From: Bauldia sp.
GTDB taxonomy: Bacteria; Pseudomonadota; Alphaproteobacteria; Rhizobiales; Kaistiaceae
Assembly: GCA_026126065.1 (NCBI GenBank)
Contig: JAHCJY010000001.1
Coordinates: 124,001-188,000 of the forward strand
Length of the DNA stretch: 64,000 nucleotides
Direction of reading: 5' to 3'
Shown: positions 16,518 through 27,158 of the stretch, piece after piece
Layout of the letters: each line of letters opens with the position of its first letter
Numbering within the stretch: the stretch's first letter is position 1
The notes under the pieces: generated by a model
The model's database searches: none
The model's input: only the letters and a program-made list of their open reading frames with translations
Told to the model about the DNA's origin: nothing
Program-made: the position numbers and the translations under genes

Positions 16518-17819
16518 TTACCGGCAGTACAGCGCGTCGCCGTTCCGGCCGCGGACCGCGAGGTCGAGATGGAAATGGTCGCCGTGATAGGCGACGCCCG
16601 GGCCGAGAACGGTCCTGAACGGGCCGCAGGCACCGGTGCGGACCTCGCCCAGGAACTCGGCCTCGGGGGTGTTGGCTCCAGCGGCATGGACCTCCAGCCA
16701 GGTGCCGTCGGCAAACTGGAAGGCCGAGATGTCGATTGCCCGGCCGAAGGCGTGTTCCGACAGCTGTGCGGTCGGATCGTTGTTGACGCCGCGGCAGGCA
16801 TAGGACGATGCAACCCGAAGGGTCGTCACCCGCTGCCCGAACAGCCGGGCCGCCGCCTCCTGCACGTCCTCGTTCATCCACGTGTTGAGCGCCCCGACGA
16901 CACTGCAGTCGACCGTCGCGTCCGGGGCAAGGGTCACCGCCGTCCGGCCGGTGCCGAGCTGGGCCACGTCGACCGGCGTGGCGATTCCGCAGGTGCCGTC
17001 ATTGACCGGCGGCAAGATGGTCGCCACGAGCGCCAGCGTGGCGAGCTGGGTCAGGCACGCATTGTCCTGCCGGCGCGCTGCGGCCGGCGCTGGCGTGAAC
17101 GCGTCGCCCCCGGGCAGCGCCGCGACCTGGATGCGCTCGCCCTCGGGCAGCGGGTTCGCCCGCGGCAGCGGCGCCGTGTCCGCGACCAGCGCGCCAGCCG
17201 GCGGGCCATCGATCCCGCCACGGAGGAACGCGTCGATCGCGCCCGCGGGCCCGTCGAGCGGAATGTCGGCGGCGGCGAAGCCGAGCGGTGCAACCTCGCC
17301 CGGCGCTGCGGCGACGTTCCTTTGCCCGAGCGCGGCGAGCATGTCGGGAAGGTTGAGTGGCAGCGGATCGACCGCGCCGCCCAGGCCGGCATGCGGCTGC
17401 ACGGCCAGGATCGTGACGCCCGGCAACACGATCGCGGCCGCCTCCGCGACGACCGGTTCAAGCGCAGGCGGCGGTTCGGTCGCGCCCGGTACGGCGACGA
17501 AGGGATTGGCGATTGCCGCCGTTTCCGCCGGTGCGGCTCCCGCCTCGGCGGGGGTAGCGGCCGCCTGAGAGGCAACAGGAAGCGCCGACACAGCGTCCCC
17601 GGCAACGAACGGATTTGTCAGCACGGTGGCGACTGCGGCAGCCGGTTCGGCAGTCGCCTCGGGAGCGGGCCGGGGCCGGGGGAGCGGAACGCTTTCCGGC
17701 GCCGCCGGGGCGATGACCGCCGGCGGCGTTGCGGCGGTGGTTGCGGGCGGCGCGTCGGGGGCGGTAGCGGCGGCGATGGCGGCAGTCACGGCGCCGATGA
17801 AGCGTTCGAACGGCCCCAC
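16518..17819 (-). CDS. Extensin-like C-terminal domain protein, probable peptidoglycan-active enzyme
   Basis: A 433-aa protein. Residues 1 to about 270 are a low-complexity Ala/Pro-rich region. The C-terminal extensin-like domain (about 265-433) has Cys-rich framing, [12 protein letters not shown], the metal-type [19 protein letters not shown], and the closing [14 protein letters not shown], ending YCR. That His/Asp pattern is shared with LAS-type D,D-peptidases, so a cell-wall role is likely. The start is GTG at 17819; no clear signal peptide follows, so the true N-terminus is uncertain. Neighbours give no functional hint. Confidence 0.75.
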   Translation of the reverse strand: MGPFERFIGAVTAAIAAATAPDAPPATTAATPPAVIAPAAPESVPLPRPRPAPEATAEPAAAVATVLTNPFVAGDAVSALPVASQAAATPAEAGAAPAETAAIANPFVAVPGATEPPPALEPVVAEAAAIVLPGVTILAVQPHAGLGGAVDPLPLNLPDMLAALGQRNVAAAPGEVAPLGFAAADIPLDGPAGAIDAFLRGGIDGPPAGALVADTAPLPRANPLPEGERIQVAALPGGDAFTPAPAAARRQDNACLTQLATLALVATILPPVNDGTCGIATPVDVAQLGTGRTAVTLAPDATVDCSVVGALNTWMNEDVQEAAARLFGQRVTTLRVASSYACRGVNNDPTAQLSEHAFGRAIDISAFQFADGTWLEVHAAGANTPEAEFLGEVRTGACGPFRTVLGPGVAYHGDHFHLDLAVRGRNGDALYCR

Positions 17820-18043
17820 GGTCAGAAGACCGCAATCAGCATCGCGCCGGTCCGGATCATCGCAGCCCTCGATCGCAGCCCGCCCGGGCGGACACTGCCC
17901 CCGCCGGGGGGGAAAGGCAACAGGATGCCCCGCTCCGCGCCATCCCGGCGTCGCGGGCGTCCCACCGCGACAACGTCCGCCATGATTTGCATACGCTTCC
18001 CTGCAAGACTATCTCCGGCCCGACCGCCGGGACTGCCCGCACG

Positions 18044-19318
<1,275 letters not shown>

Positions 19319-19369
19319 GTGGCCAGTTCCGCGGCAACGTCTTGCGCGACCCCAGGATATTCTGACCGA

Positions 19370-20983
19370 TCAGGCTAGAGCGCTGATCAGCGGGCCGATA
19401 TGGCGCTCGAACGCCTTCCACCGCCCAACGGAGGAGTTGTAGATCGGCTGACGGACCTGCCAGCGGCTGATGGTCGTCACCCCTCGCTTCGTCTCGTGAA
19501 AGCGAAGGCAGGCTGGGTCCCACGGCAATCCAATGAAGTCGACCATCCGGCGCGCGACCGTCTCGAGATCGGACACGAGTTCCTCGTACTGAACGTCGAA
19601 CACCTGAACCGGCAGCACCCTAGACCAGTGCTTCATCAGCCGATCGTACTGCCTGTAATACCGGCCGAGGGTCACCTGATCGGCGGCGTAGCCGTGCTTT
19701 TCGTTGAACCAGTTAGTGTAGATCGAGACGCAATTGTCGAGCGGGTTGCGCCGACAATGGATGATCTTCGCTCTTGGGAAGAGGAGCGCGATCACTCCGA
19801 GCATCAGGAAGTTGTGGGGCATCTTGTCGGTGACGCGAGCCGCTTCCCCGGAATGGAAATCCAGCTTGGCGAGATAGCGTGCGGCGAGTTCGGCTGCCTT
19901 CGCCTGACCGAGATCGCCCATAGCTCTTCGGAACGCGGCCGGGTCCGAGAAATCGAGTTCGGCATTCGCGAACTCGATCATGTGCGGCAACTCTCCCGCA
20001 CCCGTGACGTCGCCATGGCTCGCCAGGATCTGCTCGGTGAGTGAGGTCCCGGAGCGCGGCATCCCGACGATGAAGATGGGTCGCTCCGACTCCGACCCAC
20101 GGATCGGCGTGGCGGCGAAGAAGTCCGGCGTGAATACCTCCTCAAGGCCGCCGATCAGGCGATCGAAGCCTGCGTCGTCGAATGCGCGCGCGGTTGATTT
20201 CGCCGCGCTGAGATGGCGGAAGGACTCGTCGATGTCCCCGATGTCGATGGCGATCTTGGCGGCCGCGTAGTGAAGGATCGTCCGCTCCTGTTCCTCGATC
20301 AGCGGATTCTCGATGGCGCCCCTCACGAGCGCGAGATCGTTGTCATCCGGCTGATGCTTCCGCGCGGAAGCGAGCCCCATCGCCGCCGTGCCGATGCTCT
20401 GCCCCGTGTCGTAAACCTTGCGAAAGAGAGGGATCGCCTCCTCGTTCTCCCCGATCGCAAGGAGGCTGTCTGCGAGCCCTATCAGTCCCTGGACGCCGTC
20501 GGGCCGGAGTGCCACCGCCTTGCGCAGCGCCCACAGACCCCTCTCTCCCTGGCCGCGCTTGAGATACGCGCGGCCGATATTGCACAGCGTCTCGTAGAGC
20601 AGCGGCTTGCGGCTCAGCACCTTCTCGAGGAGCGGCATGCCATCCTCGACGTTGCCCGAGAGCACAAGCGCGTTGCCGAGATTGTTGAGGTAGCGGACAT
20701 CGGACGGTCGGCCCCGTACCGCCTTCTCGAAGTAGCCGACCGCAAGGTCCATCCTGCCGGCCGCCACGGCCAGAGTGCCCATGTGGTTGTTGGCGTCGGC
20801 ATGGTCGGGGAGCCGGAACAGGACGCCCTGATAGAAGGCTTCGGCCTCTCTCAGCCGCCCTTCCTGATGAAGCGCAACGCCCCGCCTGATCGCTTCGGAT
20901 GCGGGCAGCGTCCGCGGGTCGACCGGTGCTGCAGGGCGGCCTCCCACCCTGGCCTGCGGCACGGGCGGACGGCCCTTCACCAT
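19370..20983 (-). CDS. TPR-repeat sulfotransferase family protein
   Basis: A 537-aa two-part protein. Residues about 30-280 are tetratricopeptide helices (GVALHQEGRLREAEAFYQG, YLNNLGNALVLSGNVEDG, LCNIGRAYLKRGQGERG). From about residue 300 there is a PAPS-dependent sulfotransferase domain: the 5'-phosphosulfate loop IFIVGMPRSGTSLTEQIL at 303-320, later KIIHCRRNPLDNCVSIYTN for the 3'-phosphate site, and EELVSDLETVARRMVDFIGL. Such TPR-sulfotransferases are frequent in alphaproteobacteria; acceptors are mostly unknown. No signal peptide or membrane segment is visible. Codon and domain continuity look intact. Confidence 0.85.
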   Translation of the reverse strand: MVKGRPPVPQARVGGRPAAPVDPRTLPASEAIRRGVALHQEGRLREAEAFYQGVLFRLPDHADANNHMGTLAVAAGRMDLAVGYFEKAVRGRPSDVRYLNNLGNALVLSGNVEDGMPLLEKVLSRKPLLYETLCNIGRAYLKRGQGERGLWALRKAVALRPDGVQGLIGLADSLLAIGENEEAIPLFRKVYDTGQSIGTAAMGLASARKHQPDDNDLALVRGAIENPLIEEQERTILHYAAAKIAIDIGDIDESFRHLSAAKSTARAFDDAGFDRLIGGLEEVFTPDFFAATPIRGSESERPIFIVGMPRSGTSLTEQILASHGDVTGAGELPHMIEFANAELDFSDPAAFRRAMGDLGQAKAAELAARYLAKLDFHSGEAARVTDKMPHNFLMLGVIALLFPRAKIIHCRRNPLDNCVSIYTNWFNEKHGYAADQVTLGRYYRQYDRLMKHWSRVLPVQVFDVQYEELVSDLETVARRMVDFIGLPWDPACLRFHETKRGVTTISRWQVRQPIYNSSVGRWKAFERHIGPLISALA

Positions 20984-21064
20984 GACGTTGCTCCGGTCGA
21001 GAAAACGACTGGGGGAGGAGCCTTTCAGCTCCTCCCCCAGGAAACACTGCTCTCGGTGTGGACG

Positions 21065-21823
21065 CTAGAACCCGAGGGTCACGCCGAGCTGCAGGCCATG
21101 GTCGAAATAAGTGATGCCAACAGCGCTGCAATTGCGACTGCAGCTCGGGTAGGTCCCATTCGCGAAGACCCCGCCAAGAACGGCGCGCATGCGATAGCTC
21201 GCGTCGATCGTGAGGCGGTCGTTCAGGTCGAACTGCGCACCGACACCGAGCTGGGCGGCCGCGGCGATCCGCCTGTCGTCCCAAGCGTAGTAGAACGGGT
21301 CGTACCCGCCACCCTCATAAAGGCTGATGTTCGGCTTGAGCACTGCCATGCCCGCGCCGATGCCGATATAGGGCGAGATACGGCCCATGTTGAAGGGATG
21401 GAACCATGCGTTGCCGAGGACGTACAGCGTGTTGAGCCGCCCGTTGGCGTCGCAGTACGGATCCGGGATGCCGCACCAGCCCTCATACATGAAGTTCGGA
21501 TCGGAGACCGAACGGCGGGTAGTGGCGATCTCGATCTCGGTCCGGAACCCCGGCGTCAGCCAGGTGCCAAAGGCGCCGCCGAGGAGGAAGCCGTGATTGG
21601 CCTGGAGGTCGAGATTGCTCGACCCGTAGTACTGACCGTCGACATTGGCCTTCAGCGCAAAGCCGCCGAACAGGGTCACGTACCATTGCGGCGACGACGC
21701 GGCTGCCGGCGCGACGACTATGGGGGCCACCCCGACAGGTACCGGCACCGGGTCGGCCGCCTGAGCGACGCTAGCGGCAGTCATCGCACCGAAAGCCACA
21801 CCAACCAAGAGAGACTTTCTCAT
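21065..21823 (-). CDS. Outer-membrane beta-barrel protein, tandem copy 1
   Basis: A 252-aa OmpA/opacity-like small barrel with signal peptide MRKSLLVGVAFGAMTAASVA. Alternating-strand signatures include QWYVTLFGGFALKANVDGQY, GAFGTWLTPGFRTEIEIATT, ISPYIGIGAGMAVL, YRMRAVLGGVFA, and the terminal strand LQLGVTLGF ending in Phe, as required for BAM assembly. It is nearly identical to the gene immediately upstream, apart from the signal peptide and one extracellular loop (TYPSCSRNCSAVG here). The two genes are 34 bp apart on the same strand. Ligand unknown. Confidence 0.85.
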   Translation of the reverse strand: MRKSLLVGVAFGAMTAASVAQAADPVPVPVGVAPIVVAPAAASSPQWYVTLFGGFALKANVDGQYYGSSNLDLQANHGFLLGGAFGTWLTPGFRTEIEIATTRRSVSDPNFMYEGWCGIPDPYCDANGRLNTLYVLGNAWFHPFNMGRISPYIGIGAGMAVLKPNISLYEGGGYDPFYYAWDDRRIAAAAQLGVGAQFDLNDRLTIDASYRMRAVLGGVFANGTYPSCSRNCSAVGITYFDHGLQLGVTLGF

Positions 21824-21857
21824 ACGTTTTGCTCCAATCTGATGTCGTCTTGAAAGT

Positions 21858-22568
21858 CTAGAACCCGAGGGTCACGCCGAGCTGCAGGCCATGGTCGAAA
21901 TAAGTGATGCCAACGGCGCTGTAACTGCCCGGATTCGAATGGGCGAAGACCCCGCCAAGAACGGCGCGCATGCGATAGCTCGCGTCGATGGTGATCCGGT
22001 CGTTCAGATCGAACTGCGCACCGACACCGAGTTGGGCGGCGGGGGCGATCCGCCTCTCGTCCCAACCGTACTCGAACGGGTCGTACCCGCCACCCTCATA
22101 AAGGCTGATGTTCGGCTTGAGCACCGCCATGCCGGCGCCGATGCCGATATAGGGCGAGATGCGGCCCATGTTGAAGGGATGGAACCATGCGTTGCCGAGG
22201 ACATAAAGCGTGTTGAGCCGCCCATTGGCGTCGCAGAACGGATCCGGGTTGCCGCACCAGCCCTCATACATGAAGTTCGGATCGGAGACCGAACGGCGGG
22301 TGGTGGCGATCTCGATCTCGGTCCGGAACCCCGGCGTAAGCCAGGTGCCAAAGGCACCGCCGAGGAGGAAGCCGTGGTTCGCCTGGAGGTCGAGATTGCT
22401 ATTGCCGTAATACTGGCCGTCGATGTTGGCCTTCAACGAAAAGCCGCCGAAGAGCGTCACATACCACTGTGACGACGGAGCAAGCATCGCGTTCTGAGCT
22501 GAGGCGGAAGTTGCGGCGAAGGCGATGCCAACCGCAGCCGCCGATACAAGAAGTGACCTGACCGACAA
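21858..22568 (-). CDS. Outer-membrane beta-barrel protein, tandem copy 2
   Basis: A 236-aa near-duplicate of the downstream gene from QWYVTLFGGF to the final LQLGVTLGF. The signal peptide differs (MSVRSLLVSAAAVGIAFAAT). I chose a TTG start at 22568 because AGGGAGG lies 5 bases upstream and the signal peptide begins there; longer readings run into unrelated sequence. The loop near the C-terminus is SNPGSYSAVG, lacking the two cysteines of the paralog. A recent tandem duplication, or gene conversion, explains the nucleotide similarity. The preceding 430 bp hold no gene and should contain the promoter. Confidence 0.83.
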   Translation of the reverse strand: MSVRSLLVSAAAVGIAFAATSASAQNAMLAPSSQWYVTLFGGFSLKANIDGQYYGNSNLDLQANHGFLLGGAFGTWLTPGFRTEIEIATTRRSVSDPNFMYEGWCGNPDPFCDANGRLNTLYVLGNAWFHPFNMGRISPYIGIGAGMAVLKPNISLYEGGGYDPFEYGWDERRIAPAAQLGVGAQFDLNDRITIDASYRMRAVLGGVFAHSNPGSYSAVGITYFDHGLQLGVTLGF

Positions 22569-22996
22569 CGTTGCCTCCCTGAGAGAACCGGAAGGTCGCA
22601 CCTTAGCGCGTGATTCCTTACGGATGTAATAGCTCTCGGCGGGGTTCCCTGCCGGCACAACAAAAATTCGGCGACGTTGCAGTCGAGCAACAATCTGTCT
22701 TGCGATGGGCGACAGGAGAGGCGTTCGTCGGTAGTGGTGTCTCCGCAGGAAGCCATCCGAGCTATGTGGTGGTCCTGCCAGGGCGACGGCGACTGATCTC
22801 GCGAAGGAGAACCTGGGGCCCGGTCTATTCCGGTTGACCCATGGCACAGTGGTCTCGCGGGGGCGCGTTGCGCCGCCGCAACGCTCGTCAGCAACTTCGG
22901 ATTGCCCGGCTTTCCCCTCTGGCTTGCCCGTCCGATTCCGTTCACTAGATGGACATGATGGGTCCACCGGCCGTCGGTGGCGGATGGGGGCTGACA
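22569..22996. other. Gene-free region between divergent outer-membrane protein genes
   Basis: This 428-base stretch separates the leftward barrel pair from the rightward barrel gene at 22997. Open frames here lack ribosome sites and recognisable protein sequence. I see no strong repeat, RNA gene or clear promoter box. It most likely holds the two divergent promoters. Confidence 0.5.
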
Positions 22997-23821
22997 ATGA
23001 CGAACAGATTTTTCCTGAGCGCGGCTGGTGCGGCGCTCTTCGCGGCGGCTTCGGCCGGGACGGCGCATGCGGCAGATGTGATGCCGATCGTGGTGCCCGT
23101 GGTGACCCCCGTGGTCGCTCCGCCGCCCGGTCCGGTGTACGCCATCCGGATCGACACGAGCCTCGCCGTCGACTGGTATGGCGGCGCCGCCTACGACTTG
23201 TCCGTCTTCAAAGAGATCACCGCGCGGGTGACGCTCGCCTCCGGGTGGGGCTTTGAGGTCCTCACCGGCGACCGCCTCTACATCACGCCTCCGGTGGAGC
23301 TCTATGGCTCCCTCACCGGCCGCGTGTTCCGTGTCGCCGGACCACTCGAAGTCGGCGCCTATGCGGGCTTTGGCTACATCGTCCCTGGCGGCATCGGCGG
23401 TTACGGCTTCGGCGGGGACTTCGAGTACGACACCGACCGAGTGACGGTCGAGGGCTTCGTCCAGGCCAACTTCTTCGGCGGCGGCTTCGCCTTCCTCGAG
23501 GGCGGCACGGAAACGACGCTCCATCTCACCGACCGGCTCGACGTCTATTTCGGCGTCGAAGTGGCCAACCAGATGGGCATCAGCGGTGATGTCTGGGCCG
23601 GGGCACAGATCGATTTCGGTGCCATCGCGCCCTATGCCGGCATCTGGTACGCCTTCGGCGGTCCGGTCGGCGCGGAGTTCGGCGTCGAGCTGGAGAAGCC
23701 CCTCGGCACCGGGCCGTTCTCACTCATCGGCCAGGCGGAGATCAACATCGCCCTGGGCGGCGGCGCGTCCGGCTTCGCCAGCATCGGCATCCGCTTCCAG
23801 CGCGGCGAGATCGACGACTAG
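22997..23821 (+). CDS. Secreted beta-barrel-like protein of unknown function
   Basis: A 274-aa protein with signal peptide MTNRFFLSAAGAALFAAASA, mature from about AADVMPIVV. After a Pro-rich linker (TPVVAPPPGP) it alternates aromatic and glycine-rich strands: SLTGRVFRVAGPLEVGAYAG, FVQANFFGGGFAFLEGG, RLDVYFGVEVANQMG, and closing GGGASGFASIGIRFQRG. This suggests an outer-membrane barrel, though the terminal residue is Asp rather than an aromatic one. The ATG at 22997 has GGGGG upstream. It is followed by a good terminator at 23861. No specific family recognised. Confidence 0.72.
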   Translation: MTNRFFLSAAGAALFAAASAGTAHAADVMPIVVPVVTPVVAPPPGPVYAIRIDTSLAVDWYGGAAYDLSVFKEITARVTLASGWGFEVLTGDRLYITPPVELYGSLTGRVFRVAGPLEVGAYAGFGYIVPGGIGGYGFGGDFEYDTDRVTVEGFVQANFFGGGFAFLEGGTETTLHLTDRLDVYFGVEVANQMGISGDVWAGAQIDFGAIAPYAGIWYAFGGPVGAEFGVELEKPLGTGPFSLIGQAEINIALGGGASGFASIGIRFQRGEIDD

Positions 23822-23860
23822 GGTCTGCGGCGCGCCGACCACGCCAGACCATGAAGTGAA

Positions 23861-23884
23861 GGCCCGCTCCGGCGGGCCTCTTGC
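23861..23884 (+). terminator. Probable rho-independent terminator
   Basis: GGCCCGC at 23861-23867 pairs with GCGGGCC at 23872-23878 across a four-base loop (TCCG), followed by TCTT. It lies 40 bases after the stop of the gene at 22997. Confidence 0.7.
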
Positions 23885-23998
23885 CTTCAACGGACGACCG
23901 GGCCAGCCCGCTGTCCGGCCGCGGTCGATTGCCGGAAAGGGCTCAACCACCGACGGCGGCTTGCGCCGCCACAATATCCGAATTCGGTTGGGAGAAAT

Positions 23999-24073
23999 TG
24001 GAGCGGGCGAAGGGATTTGAACCCTCGACCCCAACCTTGGCAAGGTTGTGCTCTACCCCTGAGCTACACCCGC
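23999..24073 (-). tRNA. tRNA-Gly (anticodon GCC)
   Basis: The reverse strand folds as a complete tRNA. Acceptor GCGGGTG pairs with CGCCCGC, with a G-T pair. The D-arm begins GTAGCTCAGGGGTAGAGC. The anticodon stem CAACC/GGTTG encloses TTGCCAA, giving anticodon GCC. The T-arm contains GGTTCAAATCC. Discriminator T is followed by an encoded CCA at 24001-23999. It reads GGC/GGT glycine codons. Confidence 0.96.
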
Positions 24074-24184
24074 TCACGGCGCGGGAGGGTAGGCCCGCGC
24101 GGCCTTTGTATCGCCGATGCCGCAGGTGATTGCAAGCGCCCAGATGGGCGCCGCACCTGCCGCTTCAAGGCGTCGCGCCGACGC

Positions 24185-24790
24185 CTAATTGCTTCGCACG
24201 AACACGAGGTTGGACACGTCGACGAACGCCTGCGTGGCGGGGTCGCGCGCCTGTGCGATGAGGCCGAAGGCGAAGCGCCCGTCAGGCTGGGAACCAGGCT
24301 TGCTGACCCAGATCTGGACGGTCAGGTCCTGCGGGTCGCGGTTCGGCCGGGTGATGCGGTAGGTCGCCTCGACGTAGAAGCGGTCACCGAACAGCCGGCC
24401 GGTCGAGCTGATGAGCTCCGCGTTCTGGAACCGGCTGAAGAAACCGCCGGAAAGCGTGAGGTCGGCGAGGAGCGTCACCGAGCCGTCAATGTCGATCCGG
24501 CCGCGCACGGTCGAGCAGCGCCCGGTATTGGTGAGGGTGGCCGTCGCCGCGTCCCAGGTCGTGGTGAGGTTGCAGCGGGTCTCCTCGAAGGGATCCTCCA
24601 GCGCCGCGCGCGAATTGCCTTCGCCGCGCCAGTTGCCGGCAAAGAGTCCGAGGAAGGCCTCGGCCTCGGCGCGGTCGGTGATGGCCGGGGGCGTCTCGGT
24701 GGCTGCGGGCGCCGCGGCCGGCTGCTGCGCGAGGGCGGAAGCCGGGCCAAGGAGGGCAAGGGCCAGGGCAGCGGTGAAGATACGTCGCAT
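24185..24790 (-). CDS. Secreted protein of unknown function
   Basis: A 201-aa protein with signal peptide MRRIFTAALALALLGPASAL, followed by an Ala/Pro/Thr linker. The mature domain begins LGLFAGNWRGEGNSRAALED and continues with strands such as TTTWDAATATLTNTGRCS, GSVTLLADLTLSGGFFSRF and RFYVEATYRITRPN, reminiscent of lipocalin-like domains with a W-R-G-E-G opening. Two Cys (in ETRCNL and TGRCST) could form a disulfide. The start at 24790 is set by the signal peptide. I do not recognise a family with known function. Confidence 0.7.
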   Translation of the reverse strand: MRRIFTAALALALLGPASALAQQPAAAPAATETPPAITDRAEAEAFLGLFAGNWRGEGNSRAALEDPFEETRCNLTTTWDAATATLTNTGRCSTVRGRIDIDGSVTLLADLTLSGGFFSRFQNAELISSTGRLFGDRFYVEATYRITRPNRDPQDLTVQIWVSKPGSQPDGRFAFGLIAQARDPATQAFVDVSNLVFVRSN

Positions 24791-25100
24791 GTCGGGAAGT
24801 GGCTCCGGAGAAACGGCCAGGCCCCCGCGGACCATTCGGTCGCGTCGGCTCGGCGCACAAGGGAAGGGAGAATGGACGCGAAGGCCATCCGGTGGAAGAT
24901 CGCGCCCCTTCCTCTCCTATGGGATGCCAAAGCGGCGGTTTTATGGGCGTTGCAGACGTTGCGGGAACGAGCTGCCGAAGACCACGCCGGGCTGGAAACG
25001 AAAGAAACGCCACGAGGGCGTTCGGTGTCAGCGCGTGATTTGATGGATCGGGTCGTTGGCAGCGGGGCCGGCCGGAGCCGGGCGCACCCGCCGGGACGGC

Positions 25101-25143
25101 GCAGTGGGGGGCAGGGAGGGTATCGGTCTCTGCCCCCACTGCG
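25101..25143. repeat. Short hairpin repeat, copy 1
   Basis: GCAGTGGGGGGCAG at 25101-25114 is complementary to CTGCCCCCACTGC ending near 25142, giving a tight hairpin around GGAGGGTATCGGTCT. A second copy lies at 27867-27910. The pair brackets the alcohol dehydrogenase gene. The rest of 24791-25223 holds no gene I can support; a GC hairpin at 25182-25203 (GGCGCCC GAG GGCGCC core) may terminate the leftward alcohol dehydrogenase transcript. Confidence 0.75.
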
Positions 25144-25223
25144 GGGAGCGAATTGAAAGTATCGCTCCAAGTCCCTGGGGTGCCGGCGCCCGAGGGCGCC
25201 GGCGGAGTTCGAAGTGCCGGAAA

Positions 25224-27158
25224 CTAGTTCCCGGCGACCGCATCCGGGAGCGCGAACACGTAAAGTGTCGAGCCCGAACGGCGGTAGCGGTTCTGGTTGT
25301 CCGGAGCCGCATCGAAGGCGACGGCGCCGTTGGCGGCGGCCGACGAGGCGATGATGGCGAGGTACTGCCTGCCATCCGGGCCGATGTAGGTGATCGGCGA
25401 CTGGTTGAACCGCGAACCCGTGCGGAATTCCCACACAGTGTCGCCGTTCGTGGCGTCGAGGGCGCGCATGACGCCTTCGTTGACACCGGCCTGGAAGAGG
25501 AGGTCGGTGGCGGTGGCCATGATCGGCTGGTTGTTGGCCTGGATCCACGGCTTGCGCCAGGCGAACGCGCCGGCTTCGACGTCGATGGCACCAAGGAAGC
25601 CGCCGGCGAAGGGCTCACCGATCGGAATCAGTTCGCCGTAGTTGTCTGCCGTGTAGTCCGGGTAGGCCCGCGGAACCTGGGCCGCGCCGGCGCCACGCTG
25701 CAGCGTGTAGCCTTCGCCGGGGGTGAACTCACCCTCGATGACGACCTGGGTACGGCAGCCCACCGCGTACGGCGTGTAGAGCATGCCGGTGCGCGGCGAG
25801 TAGGCGTCGTTCTGCCAGTTGCGGGCAGCGATCGACGGGCACATCTCGACTTCGGTGCCGGTGTAGTCGGCAACGGTGGTGCCGTCGGCCCGGGTGCCCG
25901 GGTCAGCGTCGGTGTAGCGACGACGGTCCTCGACGTTGGTGAAGGTCCAGACGTCGATGTTCTGACGCGCGCGGCCCGTCTCCATGTTGTAGCCGTTCGA
26001 CCAGTTCACGTAGACGTGCGGCCACGGCTCGCGGATCATCTCGCCGGTGTCGCGATCCCACACGAAGAAGTAGCCGTTGCGGGCGGCGCGGATGACGGCA
26101 TCGGTGCCGCCGACGGTGACGAGCGGGTTGATCAGCGGTTCGTCATAATCCCACGGGTCGGCCGGGGTGTTGTTGAACGCCCAGATCAGGTGGCCGGTCG
26201 TGGCATCGCGGGCGATCGTCGAGGCGCACCAGTTGTTCTGGTAGTCCGCCAGGCCGCCGTCCTCGTCGAGCGTGACCACGCCCCACTCACGACGGTAGTC
26301 CGGGTTCCACGGACCGCAATTGCCGGTCGAGTAGTAGAACGCGTTCCGCTCGAGGTCGGCCGTGAAGTAGCCCCACACGGTGCCGCCGCCACGACGCCAG
26401 GAGTCGCCGTACCAGGTCCGCAGCGAATGCTGGTTGTCCGGGTAGAACGCCTGGTAGCCGGGGGTGATGCCGACTTCGTTGTCCGGGCCCATGTTGTACA
26501 TGACCCACTGCAGCTGTCCGGTGTTGATGTCGAAGGCCTGGACCTTGCCGCGGACGCCGCGCTCGCCGCCGGCATTGCCGCCGATGAGGAGGTTGTCGAT
26601 GACGATCATGTTGCCGACGGTGGTCTCACCGATCGACAGGTCGGCGCCGACGGTGCGCCACAGCGCTTCGCCGGTGGCGGCATCGAGGCCGAAGAACTGG
26701 CCGTCGAGCGTGTTGAAGAAGACCTTGCCCTCGGCGTAGTTGAGGCCGCGGGTCTGGGCGCCGCAGCAACCCTGACGGGTCGCTTCCTCGACGTTCATGT
26801 CCGGGCGGAATTCCCAGATGATGACGCCGTCGCGGTTGAGGTCGAGTGCGTAGACGTAGTTCGGCTTCGGCGAGGCGATGTACATGGTGTCGCCGATGAC
26901 GAGCGGCGAAGCCTCGTGGCTGTCGAGAATGCCGACCTGCCACGTCCAGGCGATCTGGAGCTGGTCGACGTTGTCGAGCGTGATCTGGTCGAGCGTCGAG
27001 TAGTTCCAGCCATTGTAGCTGATCGACGGCATAACGACGTTGCCGGGATCGGCAACAAGCGCCACGACGTCGTCATTGGCCAAGGCATTGCTGGATAGGC
27101 CGGCTGCGGCAACTGCCGCGATCGAAGCCGAAACCTTCCAAGTCGTCCGGGAAATCAT
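25224..27158 (-). CDS. PQQ-dependent alcohol/methanol dehydrogenase, lanthanide-type active site
   Basis: A 644-aa periplasmic quinoprotein dehydrogenase that oxidises alcohols and passes electrons to cytochrome c. The signal peptide starts MISRTTWKVSASIAAVAAAG. It shows the eight-bladed propeller tryptophan-docking repeats, the vicinal disulfide C131-C132 (QGCCGAQ), metal ligands E199 (GGERGVRG) and N280 (STGNCGPW), and catalytic D337 in DPWDYDE. D339, two residues on, is the extra acidic residue known in lanthanide-dependent XoxF/ExaF enzymes; calcium MxaF enzymes have Ala there. The ATG at 27158 has AGGAGG 9 bases upstream. No PQQ synthesis genes are in the window. The diheme cytochrome at 32010 is a possible acceptor but is not adjacent. 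Confidence 0.9.
   Translation of the reverse strand: MISRTTWKVSASIAAVAAAGLSSNALANDDVVALVADPGNVVMPSISYNGWNYSTLDQITLDNVDQLQIAWTWQVGILDSHEASPLVIGDTMYIASPKPNYVYALDLNRDGVIIWEFRPDMNVEEATRQGCCGAQTRGLNYAEGKVFFNTLDGQFFGLDAATGEALWRTVGADLSIGETTVGNMIVIDNLLIGGNAGGERGVRGKVQAFDINTGQLQWVMYNMGPDNEVGITPGYQAFYPDNQHSLRTWYGDSWRRGGGTVWGYFTADLERNAFYYSTGNCGPWNPDYRREWGVVTLDEDGGLADYQNNWCASTIARDATTGHLIWAFNNTPADPWDYDEPLINPLVTVGGTDAVIRAARNGYFFVWDRDTGEMIREPWPHVYVNWSNGYNMETGRARQNIDVWTFTNVEDRRRYTDADPGTRADGTTVADYTGTEVEMCPSIAARNWQNDAYSPRTGMLYTPYAVGCRTQVVIEGEFTPGEGYTLQRGAGAAQVPRAYPDYTADNYGELIPIGEPFAGGFLGAIDVEAGAFAWRKPWIQANNQPIMATATDLLFQAGVNEGVMRALDATNGDTVWEFRTGSRFNQSPITYIGPDGRQYLAIIASSAAANGAVAFDAAPDNQNRYRRSGSTLYVFALPDAVAGN

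Noticed and set aside
13912..16618. Long plus-strand open frames opposite the CorC-type genes
   Set aside because: They mirror well-recognised minus-strand genes and have composition typical of shadow frames.
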